Below, piece by piece: positions 1 through 8,219 of a stretch of DNA of 64,000 bases. The notes under the pieces are model-generated. The model did not search any database. It was given only the letters and a program-made list of their open reading frames with translations, and was not told the origin of the DNA. Within the stretch, counting starts at the first letter, position 1, and every line of letters starts with the position of its first letter. Position numbers and translations under genes: made by a program. This DNA comes from Planctomycetota bacterium (GTDB lineage Bacteria; Planctomycetota; Planctomycetia; Planctomycetales; Planctomycetaceae), in NCBI GenBank assembly GCA_014584345.1, contig JACTNB010000028.1:1-64000 (forward strand), given 5' to 3'.

Positions 1-43
1 ACTCTTAATCAGTAGGTTCTTGGTTCAAGTCCAAGTGGGGGCA
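1..43 (+). tRNA. tRNA-Lys (anticodon CTT), 3' part only
   Basis: The window opens inside a tRNA. The anticodon loop CTCTTAA (2-8) gives anticodon CTT, followed by the 3' anticodon stem TCAGT, a 5-nt variable loop, a perfect T-stem CTTGG/CCAAG around TTCAAGT, the acceptor strand TGGGGGC and discriminator A at 43. No CCA is encoded. The short variable loop excludes Leu or Ser. The 5' half lies outside the window. Confidence 0.85.
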
Positions 44-406
44 TTTGTAACGCTCTTTGTGGCCGTGGCTTGCGGCCAGTTTCTCCCTCCACGGCCCGTT
101 GACTTACTACAGGGTGCCATCGGTTGTGCCAGCCGTGTGGAATCTGCTGGGAGCCTCCAATCGCAACCCAGAACGGCTCGCAGAGCCGTGGCAGTACGGA
201 ATGGTGTTGCGAAGACGGCAGGGCCGAGGGATTGATCAACGGGCCAGCATGCGTAGTTTTGCCTGCTCTTCCTGCTTACCAAGCTTGCCTGGGTCGTGTC
301 CATATAATACGGTGTAGGAGCCGACGGCTGCGAGTTTTCGGTTCGTCACTGCACACGCCGGGCATGGGCCCGCGATACGGAGCAGCGCCCCGCGCAATGG
401 AATGGA
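44..406. other. Intergenic stretch without a supported gene
   Basis: Between the tRNA and the first protein gene all frames give only short unconvincing ORFs; one on the minus strand is simply translation across the tRNA 3' end. I see no strong terminator or repeat. Confidence 0.5.
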
Positions 407-1903
407 ATGGTCATGAAGATTTCCCAGTTTTTCGATCATCACGGCATTACAGAAAATCCTTTTTCCCAGGAGGATGCCAGCACCGACCATGTCTTTGCGG
501 AGCATTGCCTGACGGGCGTGTATCATCCCGGGTGGGACAAGATTTTCGGCAAGCCGGAGCGTCCCTCCACTTCCGTGGTGTTTGGCGAAAAGGGGAGTGG
601 CAAAACGGCCCTGCGCTTGCAGATGATCAACGAACTCCGCAACTACAGTCGGGCGAATCCTCGTTCCCGTTGTTTTGTGATTGAATACGATGATTTCAAT
701 CCGTTCCTGGATAATTTTCGCGAACGATTGCATGGCCGGAATCGCCAGGTGGAACGGGCGGTCCGCAAATGGCGTTTGTGGGATCACATGGATGCGATCC
801 TGACGCTGGGGACGACACAACTTGTGAACCGCGTGCTCGGCCAGAAGCAGGAGGAAGATCCTGGCACGAGGATCACCGAAGAGGGACTGCAAGCACTGAC
901 GCGCCATGAACGGCGGGACTTGCTGCTGCTGGCGGCGTTTTACGATCATTCCTTCGACGACAGTCCGTTGTCCCGCTGGGTCTCCCTGCGGCGTAAACTC
1001 GGCTACCTCAACATTACGAGCTGGAAGGAACTGGGAATCGGGCTGCTGGTCACGCTGCTGGTGCTGTCGTGCGGATATTGGCTGGGGATATTGCAAAGTT
1101 ACTGGCGGTGGATTCTGCTGGCCGTGCTGGCGGGTTGGAGCGTGTTCTTGTGGAAACAATTCCGATTGGCGTGGCAAGCCTTTGAAGTATCTCGGCAGAT
1201 TCGCGTGATCGATCGTTTTCCCGGCGTGCTGCGTAACATTCTGGCACGGTTCGCCCGCAACGAGTTGCAGGGGCAGCCGATTCCGAGTCGGAATCGCAGC
1301 GACGACCGTTATGAACTGCTGATCAAATTACAGAGCGTGCTCAAGACGCTCGGCTTCGAACAGATCGTGGTCCTGGTCGATCGCGTGGATGAACCACACC
1401 TTATCAACGGATCAGCCGAGCGGATGAAGGACCTGATCTGGCCGATGTTCGACAATAAATTTCTGAAGCATCCCGGGTTTGGTTTCAAGATGTTGCTGCC
1501 CAGCGACATGGCCCCTTTTCTGCAGAAGCAGGAGCGCGACTTTTACGAGCGTTCACGCCTCGACAAGCAGAATCTGATCATGTCCCTCAACTGGAGTGGA
1601 GAATCGCTGTACGACATGACGAACGATCGCTTGCGGGCCTGTTCGATCGATCCCGGCAAACCGGCGAACGTGCAGAATCTGTTCGATTCCTCGGTGACCA
1701 AGGCCACCTTGCTGGAAACGTTTTCCCGCCTGCGGGTCCCCCGGCATCTGTTCAAGTTCTTTCACCGGCTGTTGGTTGACCATTGCGGAAAATACACGGA
1801 TGATGAACCAAACTGGACGATCAGCCGTGAAACCCTGCACACCACGCTGGCTCTGTATCAGCGCGATCTCGAAGCGTTTGACCGTGGGGCTGGCACGCTG
1901 TAA
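407..1903 (+). CDS. KAP-like P-loop NTPase with inserted membrane hairpin
   Basis: The 498-residue protein has a Walker A motif GEKGSGKT near residue 60 and a hydrophobic Walker B strand ending VLVDRVDE near residue 325. Between them, about residues 208-250, lie two hydrophobic helices that look like a membrane hairpin. Transmembrane segments inserted between Walker A and B are the hallmark of KAP-family NTPases, which act at the inner membrane face, but overall similarity cannot be checked here, so this is an architectural call. The substrate is unknown. An ATG at 413 is an equally possible start because both follow the same GGAATGG stretch. The isomerase-like gene begins 45 bp downstream on the same strand, but no functional link is evident. 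Confidence 0.65.
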   Translation: MVMKISQFFDHHGITENPFSQEDASTDHVFAEHCLTGVYHPGWDKIFGKPERPSTSVVFGEKGSGKTALRLQMINELRNYSRANPRSRCFVIEYDDFNPFLDNFRERLHGRNRQVERAVRKWRLWDHMDAILTLGTTQLVNRVLGQKQEEDPGTRITEEGLQALTRHERRDLLLLAAFYDHSFDDSPLSRWVSLRRKLGYLNITSWKELGIGLLVTLLVLSCGYWLGILQSYWRWILLAVLAGWSVFLWKQFRLAWQAFEVSRQIRVIDRFPGVLRNILARFARNELQGQPIPSRNRSDDRYELLIKLQSVLKTLGFEQIVVLVDRVDEPHLINGSAERMKDLIWPMFDNKFLKHPGFGFKMLLPSDMAPFLQKQERDFYERSRLDKQNLIMSLNWSGESLYDMTNDRLRACSIDPGKPANVQNLFDSSVTKATLLETFSRLRVPRHLFKFFHRLLVDHCGKYTDDEPNWTISRETLHTTLALYQRDLEAFDRGAGTL

Positions 1904-1948
1904 CACATACGTTTCCCTCCCCTTGCCCAACTGCTGGAAAACCGACCG

Positions 1949-2914
1949 ATGCCACAACCGCTCTCGCGCCGCCAACTCCTGAAAACCTCCACCTATGGCC
2001 TGGGAGCCGCTTCGCTGGCTGGTCCCTTGGTGTCCTCTTCCGCCGCGGAAGCCGTTCCTGCCCGCAAGCCTGCTTCGGTTCGCTACTGTTTGAATACCAG
2101 TACGGTACGGGAGGCTAAATTGAGTTTGCCCGAGTTGGTGAACCTGGCTGCCGATGCGGGCTACGACGGCATCGAACCGTGGATCAACGAAATCGACCGC
2201 TTTGTCGAAGCGGGAGGCAAACTGGCCGACGTCCGTAAGCAGTTAGAGGATCGCAATCTGCGCGTGGAATCGGCGATCGGCTTTCCCCGCTGGGCTGTCG
2301 ATGACGAACAGGAACGGCGCGCGGGTTTCGAGGAAGCCCGCCGGGGGATGGATCTGGTGAAGCAACTGGGAGGTTCCCGCATTGCCGCCCCGCCGGCCGG
2401 GGTGAACGCCGCCAGTGCTCCGGTTCTCGATCTGCGCCAGGCCGCCGAGCGGTATCATGATTTGCTGGAACTGGGGGTGGCCATGGAAGTGATTCCGCAA
2501 CTGGAAATCTGGGGTTCTTCGAAAAACTTGTCTCACTTGGCGGAAGCCTGTTTTGTCGCGGTGGCGGCCGATCATCCCCAGGCCGCGATCCTTCCCGATA
2601 TCTACCACCTGTATCGCGGAGGCTCCGATTTCCATGGATTACGTCTGCTCTCGGGCGAGACAATTCAAATTTTCCATGTGAACGATTACCCCGGCAGTCC
2701 CGAACGCGAAAAACAAACGGATGCCGATCGTGTCTATCCCGGAGACGGCGTTGCTCCGCTGGATCTGATTTTTGGTTCGCTGCGTCAGATCGGCTTCGCC
2801 GGAGCCCTCTCGCTGGAGTTGTTCAATCGCGACTACTGGAAGCAGGATCCGGCCGTGGTTGCCAAAACCGGCCTGCGAAAAATGAAGGCCGCGGTCGAAA
2901 AGTCCCAGGGGTGA
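1949..2914 (+). CDS. Tat-exported sugar phosphate isomerase/epimerase-like protein (xylose isomerase-like TIM barrel)
   Basis: The N-terminus has twin arginines (SRRQLLKTS) followed by a hydrophobic, Ala/Gly-rich stretch, typical of a Tat signal for a cofactor-containing or pre-folded periplasmic enzyme. The rest fits the AP endonuclease 2/xylose isomerase-like barrel: an early strand leading to GYDGIEPW, later ILPDIYHLYRGG and IFHVNDYPG, which usually supply metal-binding His, Asp and Glu residues, and a terminal strand ALSLELFN. The length of 321 residues is normal for the family. Planctomycetes carry many such exported paralogs, often tied to sugar catabolism, but the substrate cannot be deduced. 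It stands alone, with a gene-free gap after it. Confidence 0.85.
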   Translation: MPQPLSRRQLLKTSTYGLGAASLAGPLVSSSAAEAVPARKPASVRYCLNTSTVREAKLSLPELVNLAADAGYDGIEPWINEIDRFVEAGGKLADVRKQLEDRNLRVESAIGFPRWAVDDEQERRAGFEEARRGMDLVKQLGGSRIAAPPAGVNAASAPVLDLRQAAERYHDLLELGVAMEVIPQLEIWGSSKNLSHLAEACFVAVAADHPQAAILPDIYHLYRGGSDFHGLRLLSGETIQIFHVNDYPGSPEREKQTDADRVYPGDGVAPLDLIFGSLRQIGFAGALSLELFNRDYWKQDPAVVAKTGLRKMKAAVEKSQG

Positions 2915-3226
2915 CCCCTTCCCCCTGCAAATTGAGCGGCGTGGTTCAGCCCTGCCATCGCGATCGCGATATTTTTCCATCAACACGCCGTGACGGGCAC
3001 GGATAGCGTAATGTCAGGCCTGGAAATTCGAGTGCCACAGCAAAGCAGCATGTCGAACGGTCGATTGGCAAAATGAGCAGCCCGGTTAGAGATCCGAGCT
3101 GCCAGCGCCAGCCGCGGGGTCTTCGAGAAGCCTTCCGCCAATGTCCGACGCTCGAGCCACGGCTCTGAAATTATAGCAGGCGAGCGGGTGGCATGAAGTT
3201 ATTTGACGACCTGGTGACTACAGTCT
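2915..3226. other. Gap between convergent genes, no gene seen
   Basis: This 312-bp gap lies between converging genes. No coding frame or strong hairpin was found. A 20-bp string around 3012-3031 recurs with one mismatch near 10762-10781; its meaning is unclear. Confidence 0.4.
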
Positions 3227-4210
3227 CTATTTTGTTTGCCATTGATCTGCCGTCTCCAGGATACTGCGTGGGCCGTCATTCGACAGCCAGGCCCGTGCGT
3301 CGGCATTCTGATTCAGGTAGGTATCCCAGAACGCGGTGCTGATGGCCAGGATAGCGCGGTGATGATTCGGGTTTCGCTGTTGACGATCGCCGATCAGGGG
3401 ACGATCCGTGAAGACGGAATGTTCGGCCTTGTCGAGTACGAGTTCGTATTTGTCGCCAGCGGGCAGAGCCGGATACACTTCCCGCCGTGATTGCGGCGTC
3501 TGGTTTCCGATGGGCGAGTTGTCCTGTGTTCCCGTCATCAGCAGCCAGGGGAGTTTCACGTCCCGAAAGGCCTGTTCGGGGTTCCCCAGGCGAGGAATGC
3601 CGGGACTGAGAATCAAGGCCGCTTGGATGCGGGGATCGACCGGTTTTTGCCCGGGGAGACCGGACGCTTGCCCGCTTACCGCCTGGGTGGTAAGGGCACC
3701 GAAGGAATGTCCCGACATCCCCACGTGTTTCAAGTCGAGTCGCCCGGCAAGGGGGTGTTGAGTTTCCGAATTCCAGCGTTCCAGTTGATCGAGGACCGCC
3801 GGAATATCCTGGATGCGCAACAACAGGTTCCGTCCGGAAGCCGCTTCCCGCAGTGCGTTCATGCGCTGCCCGATGCGTACGTCCCGCCAGACGGAGGCAT
3901 CACTGCCCGGATGCTGCAAGAAAACGGCCAGAAACCCTCGCGCGGCCCAGTGTTCCCCCAGGAAGGAAGACCCTTCCCGGGAACCTCCCAATCCATGACT
4001 AAAGAGAATAACCGCCGCCGGCTTGGCGGGCGGATCCTCGGGAGGGAGATAGACGCGAAGCGGAATTTCGCGCTGACGCGCAGCATCCTCCATGGTGAGA
4101 TCGAGGGTTTGCACCTTTGCGTGGGAGGAAATCTCCAGAGGGTCGTAGGCATTGGCGGACTGTGCCATTCCCAGACAGAGCAGGACTAACAGAAATGGGA
4201 TCCGACGCAT
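3227..4210 (-). CDS. Exported alpha/beta hydrolase (dienelactone hydrolase/PAF-acetylhydrolase-like)
   Basis: I chose the ATG at 4210 because it begins a clear Sec signal peptide (MRRIPFLLVLLCLGMAQSANA) and follows GGAG at proper spacing; the open frame extends further upstream but without signal-like sequence. The 327-residue protein has the oxyanion-region strand VILFSHGLGGSREG and the nucleophile elbow GMSGHSFGALT, with Ser as nucleophile. A late Asp region (LLMTGTQDNSPIG) and DKAEHSVF supply the probable Asp and His. This is the layout of periplasmic dienelactone hydrolase or PAF-acetylhydrolase-like esterases. The substrate is unknown. It is divergent from the epimerase gene. Confidence 0.85.
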   Translation of the reverse strand: MRRIPFLLVLLCLGMAQSANAYDPLEISSHAKVQTLDLTMEDAARQREIPLRVYLPPEDPPAKPAAVILFSHGLGGSREGSSFLGEHWAARGFLAVFLQHPGSDASVWRDVRIGQRMNALREAASGRNLLLRIQDIPAVLDQLERWNSETQHPLAGRLDLKHVGMSGHSFGALTTQAVSGQASGLPGQKPVDPRIQAALILSPGIPRLGNPEQAFRDVKLPWLLMTGTQDNSPIGNQTPQSRREVYPALPAGDKYELVLDKAEHSVFTDRPLIGDRQQRNPNHHRAILAISTAFWDTYLNQNADARAWLSNDGPRSILETADQWQTK

Positions 4211-4578
4211 GAAACGAACTCCTGCCGCAGACTTCCAAGAACATGATGGATCGAGGCGAGCGATCTCGGGAACCTGGGTATTAAACCCGGGACTGGGCCT
4301 GATGGTAACGCCACTGAAACGTGTTTTACCAATTTCCGTTGAGAAACTCAGCAAACTCGCCCCCCCGGCCGGCTTGCGGGTCCCGCGCGTGGTGAGCGAT
4401 ATGCCGACCAGGCCGATTGTGCCGGTTGGAGGCAAGAGGGAAACATGCGCGAGGTGTGTTGCGAGGAGTTTTGCGAGTCCTGTTTCATTTTTACCGCCCG
4501 TGCCTCGAACAGATGCTAGCGTTTCCATGAGCCGCGAACTGCGCGGTCGTTTTTCATGGAAATCTGCAGGGGTTGGCG
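4211..4578. other. Divergent intergenic region (hydrolase/epimerase)
   Basis: This 368-bp region must hold promoters for both divergent genes. I could not pick convincing -35/-10 pairs and see no repeat or RNA gene. Confidence 0.4.
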
Positions 4579-5553
4579 ATGGCACAGTATCTGGTAACGG
4601 GTGGGGCGGGATTCATTGGTTCGCATCTGGTGACAAAACTGGTACGCGAGGGGCATGCCGTGCGGGTGCTCGACAATCTGAGCACGGGACATGAACGGAA
4701 TCTGGCTCATGTGGCAGGCGAGTTTGAGTGGATCAGGGGGGATGTGCGCGATCGTGCGGCCGTGGAACGGGCAGTGGCGGGGGTGGAGGTTGTCTTTCAT
4801 CAGGCGGCCCTGGCCTCGGTCCCGTTGAGTATCGAAAAGCCGCTGGAAGTTCACGATGTGTGCGCGACCGGCACGTTGAACGTTCTGGAAGCCGCGCGCG
4901 GGGCGGGTGTACGCCGCGTGGTGTACGCCGCTTCCAGCAGTGCCTACGGGGATCGTCCCGAAATGCCGAAGCGGGAAAATCATGTGCCGCAAACCTTGTC
5001 CCCCTACGCCGCTTCCAAGCTGTCGGCCGAGTTGTACTGCGAAGCGTTTGCCCATTGCTATGAACTTGAAACAGTCCGATTGCGCTACTTCAACGTGTTT
5101 GGCCCGCGGCAGGACCCGAACAGTCCCTACTCGGCGGTGATCCCCTTGTTCGTGACCGCGCTGCTCTCGGGCAAGACGCCCCGCATATTCGGGGATGGTT
5201 CGCAATCGCGCGACTTTGTGTACGTGGGGAACGTAGTCCAGGCGAATCTGCTGGCGGCGAATGCCCCACGCGTCTCGGGCAATGTTTATAACGTGGCCTC
5301 GGGAGAACGAATCGGCGTCGCCGAGATGCTCAAGCAGATCTGCGACCTGCTGGACGTTCCCTTCGCTCCGGAATTCACCGCGCCCCGGGCGGGGGATGTT
5401 CTGCACTCGTGGGCCGATCTGTCCGCAACTCGCCGGGACCTGGGGTACGAACCGGCATTCCGCTTTGTCGATGCCCTGCGGGAAACCGTGTTTGCCTACC
5501 GAGACCAGCTTCTGGGAGAGCAGCAGAATCCCAAGGCGACCTGCCAGGCTTGA
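4579..5553 (+). CDS. NAD-dependent nucleotide-sugar epimerase (UDP-glucose 4-epimerase family, extended SDR)
   Basis: The protein starts with a Rossmann fold carrying TGGAGFIGSH (GxxGxxG, NAD binding) and has the catalytic SSSAYG stretch and YAASK (Tyr-xxx-Lys) of extended short-chain dehydrogenases. Later features are RYFNVFGPRQDPNSPYSAVIP and a GDGSQSRDFVYV substrate-domain motif, typical of GalE/WbpP/Gne-type UDP-sugar 4-epimerases. At 324 residues it is full length. The ATG at 4579 is preferred over a TTG two codons upstream. The tyrosine autokinase for polysaccharide export follows 73 bp later on the same strand, which suggests this enzyme supplies a sugar donor for an exopolysaccharide. 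Exact substrate (Glc/Gal or GlcNAc/GalNAc types) cannot be told. Confidence 0.85.
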   Translation: MAQYLVTGGAGFIGSHLVTKLVREGHAVRVLDNLSTGHERNLAHVAGEFEWIRGDVRDRAAVERAVAGVEVVFHQAALASVPLSIEKPLEVHDVCATGTLNVLEAARGAGVRRVVYAASSSAYGDRPEMPKRENHVPQTLSPYAASKLSAELYCEAFAHCYELETVRLRYFNVFGPRQDPNSPYSAVIPLFVTALLSGKTPRIFGDGSQSRDFVYVGNVVQANLLAANAPRVSGNVYNVASGERIGVAEMLKQICDLLDVPFAPEFTAPRAGDVLHSWADLSATRRDLGYEPAFRFVDALRETVFAYRDQLLGEQQNPKATCQA

Positions 5554-5626
5554 ATTTCCGCCCTCGAACAACCCTGCGTGGCGGTAAGACCATTTTGTCA
5601 AACGTCTGTTTTGTTGAACGTTTTCC

Positions 5627-7972
5627 TTGTTGAAAGTCATCTCCGTGACGACCAAGCCTTCAGACCCGCAGAATTTTTCGGAAATGCAGCAGGCGCATCC
5701 GTTGATCAAGGCCACCGAACCCTCGATCGATCTGGTGCAGCTGGCCTTGCGGAACGTGGTCTGGCTGGTGATCGCGGGCGTGGCGGGGCTGGTATTGGGC
5801 GTGGCGTCCTACAAGGCCATGGGGCCGTCTTACGTGGCAAATACACAAATTCTCGTAAAGCTCAAAACGCCCGTTCCGTTGCGGGACGAAAGCAATGGGC
5901 CACGCGTTGGCGAGCGTTCGGCCCATGTGGAAATTATTCGCAGCCCCCGGGTAATCGAACGGGCGGTACAGGATTCCGGCCTGGATCAACTCGCCTCGCT
6001 GCGCGGCAGCGACGACCCCGCGCAAGACATCATCGAGGGGCTGAAAATTTCGCGGACCGCCGGGGAAGATCACCATCAGCTCAATATCCTGAACCTCGGC
6101 TACACCTGTAAAAGTGGCGAGGACGCCAAGGCGATTCTGAATGCGATCGTCAAGGCCTACGACGACTACCTGCACGACGACGCCCAGAAAAACCACCAGG
6201 AATTGTCCCTGTTGCTGAAGCAGATCAACAACGACCTGGCTCCCCGACTGGCGGAAAAGACCCGAGAATATCAGCAATTCCGCGAGGAAACCCCCTTGTT
6301 GTGGAAAGCCCCTCCCGGTGCCAGTGCACAACCCAACGACGTCACCAATATACATCATCAGCGGGTCGATGCCGTCGCCGCCGAGCGAGTCAAGGTGGAA
6401 CTGCTCTACCAGGAAATTACCTCTCGGCTGCAAACCATCCGCCAGGCGATCGCGCGGGGCGAATCCCCCGAGGCACTGTTGCTGCTGGTGAAGACCTTCC
6501 TGCAGCGGGATCAGCAATCCAACACGCAAACCGTCGTTACCGGGGCTTCCGAACGGCAACAACTCGACGGGCAACTGATTCCCCTGATGCTGGAGGAGCA
6601 GATGCTGTTGCAGCGATATTCCTCGAACCATCCCGACGTCGTGAATGTGCGAGATCGGATCGAAATTATCAAATCTTACTATCGCCGCATGGGGATCGAA
6701 CTCCCGGTGGCCAGCCATGCCAATCAGCGGAAACTTGGCCCCAATGGCGAGGTGTTGTCGGGCGAGGGAGCGGAGCTGATTTCCATGTACCTGATCGCCT
6801 TGACCCAGCAGCAGGCGGAACTGAATAACCGCCTGAGCGAATTGCAGAAACTGTTCGACGCTTCCACCGTTCAGGCCAAGGAGTATTCCCGTTACGAGGC
6901 GCGCGATCAGATTCTGAGAGATGAACTCGAACGCATCAAGTCGTTGCACGACGTGGTCGTCAACCGCATTGAAGAACTGAGCCTGGCGCGAGACGAGGGA
7001 TATCAACTGCAGCAGATCTCACCCAGCCGGGCCGACCAGGATTTCAAACGCCTGATCAAGATCGTCGGCGGAATTTTCGTGGTCAGCGTACTGATGGCCT
7101 ATGCCGGCCTGTTCTTGAGGGAACTGCAGGATACGTCGCTGAAATCCCTGGCCGACATGCGCAGCCTGTGCGATGCCCCAATACTTGGAACACTGCCCAA
7201 CGTAGTGAATCCACAGAAAAATCTGGCCTCCGCACGGGAAACCGGGTTGTCCCCCATGTTGTATTATTACCACGATCCAGGTTCTCCCGAGGCGGAAGCC
7301 TGCCGGTCCGTCCGCTCGACATTCTTCGTGCATGCCCACGACCACAAGTCACAAATTATCCAGTTCTCCAGCCCGGAACCGGGGGATGGCAAGACCACGA
7401 CTATTTCCAATCTGGCAATTGCCATTGCCCAGACGGGCAAGCGGGTGCTGCTGATCGATGCTGACCTGCGTCGCCCGATGGTGCATCGCCTGTTTGGTCT
7501 GCGCGAGGAAATCGGTCTGTCCGAGGTTTTGCAGGGGGAACTCGAACTGGTGAACGCGACGCAGTCCACTCAGGTGGAAAACCTGAGCGTGCTCACCGCT
7601 GGAAATCTCCCTTCCAAACCGGCCGAACTGCTATCCTCCGCCAAGTTGCATTACCTGCTGGGCGATGCCAAGCGCGATTACGACATAATTCTGATTGATA
7701 GTCCACCCGTGCTGGCGGTCAGCGATCCCTGTATTCTCGCACAAAGCGCGGATGCCCTGATGCTGGTGGTGCGCATGAACAAGAACCGGCGCCCCTCGGT
7801 CAAGCGGACACTCGAGCTGCTCGACTCTCATGGCATCCCGCTGCTGGGGGTCATTGCGAACGGATTGCAGGCGATTTCCGGCGAATACATGTATCAGGGA
7901 GGCTACAGCGGGGGTTACACGCGTTCGTCCCGGCCCCAGACCGCACGGAATGTTCTGGAAGTTCAGAGTTAA
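5627..7972 (+). CDS. Polysaccharide co-polymerase with BY-kinase domain (Wzc-like tyrosine autokinase)
   Basis: The first half is a Wzz-type chain-length domain: a membrane helix near residues 40-65 (VVWLVIAGVAGLVLGVA), a long periplasmic coiled-coil region, and a second helix near residues 480-500. The second half is a bacterial tyrosine kinase: Walker A SPEPGDGKTTT near residue 585, Walker A' VLLIDADLRRP near 607, and Walker B IILIDSPP near 687. The tail has a small Tyr/Gly cluster (YMYQGGYSGGYTR) suited to autophosphorylation. Such proteins set polymer length and gate export of capsule or exopolysaccharide. The frame opens at TTG 5627; GTG 5645 is an alternative start. At 781 residues it is slightly longer than Wzc of enterobacteria. 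The epimerase gene precedes it. Confidence 0.9.
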   Translation: MLKVISVTTKPSDPQNFSEMQQAHPLIKATEPSIDLVQLALRNVVWLVIAGVAGLVLGVASYKAMGPSYVANTQILVKLKTPVPLRDESNGPRVGERSAHVEIIRSPRVIERAVQDSGLDQLASLRGSDDPAQDIIEGLKISRTAGEDHHQLNILNLGYTCKSGEDAKAILNAIVKAYDDYLHDDAQKNHQELSLLLKQINNDLAPRLAEKTREYQQFREETPLLWKAPPGASAQPNDVTNIHHQRVDAVAAERVKVELLYQEITSRLQTIRQAIARGESPEALLLLVKTFLQRDQQSNTQTVVTGASERQQLDGQLIPLMLEEQMLLQRYSSNHPDVVNVRDRIEIIKSYYRRMGIELPVASHANQRKLGPNGEVLSGEGAELISMYLIALTQQQAELNNRLSELQKLFDASTVQAKEYSRYEARDQILRDELERIKSLHDVVVNRIEELSLARDEGYQLQQISPSRADQDFKRLIKIVGGIFVVSVLMAYAGLFLRELQDTSLKSLADMRSLCDAPILGTLPNVVNPQKNLASARETGLSPMLYYYHDPGSPEAEACRSVRSTFFVHAHDHKSQIIQFSSPEPGDGKTTTISNLAIAIAQTGKRVLLIDADLRRPMVHRLFGLREEIGLSEVLQGELELVNATQSTQVENLSVLTAGNLPSKPAELLSSAKLHYLLGDAKRDYDIILIDSPPVLAVSDPCILAQSADALMLVVRMNKNRRPSVKRTLELLDSHGIPLLGVIANGLQAISGEYMYQGGYSGGYTRSSRPQTARNVLEVQS

Positions 7973-7977
7973 TCCGG

Positions 7978-8144
7978 ATTTCTCGCCAGGTCAATAAAAC
8001 ACGATTGCCGATTGCCACGAACGAGCGGCCCCCATCGCCGGCCGCTTCGCACTGCATCCACCCCAGTGGACTCCATGCCGGGCGAGCGTCCTTGAGTCAT
8101 GACGCTCGCGTGGCCCGCTTCCGTCACGGGCGCGGCTAGTTTTG
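7978..8144 (+). repeat. Degenerate copy A of the MITE-like palindromic element
   Basis: The left end reads ATTTCTCGCC followed by GGTCAATAAAAC and GATTGC, as at the left end of the copy at 40.1 kb. The right side has GGCCCGCTTCC and ACGGGCGCGGCTAGTTTT (about 8112-8142), matching the right hairpin arm of the other copies with small changes. The distal end with the GCATTGGTAAC motif and terminal repeat is missing, so this copy is decayed. It fills the gap between the autokinase and the protease genes. Confidence 0.7.
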
Positions 8145-8219
8145 GAAGTGCGGCGAAATTCGCAGTGTGTCCCGGTCGGATCTGGGCTTCGCCTGGTGTT
8201 GGATCGGCGGAATACGGGA

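Noticed and set aside
9..239. 76-aa minus-strand ORF at the window start
   Set aside because: It ends in the usual spurious peptide from translating a tRNA 3' end.
3012..3031. 20-bp string repeated near 10762-10781
   Set aside because: Only one other copy with a mismatch and no shared flanks; too little to call a repeat family.
5660..7006. 448-aa minus-strand frame over the autokinase
   Set aside because: Antisense shadow, low-complexity Gln/Val/Leu sequence.
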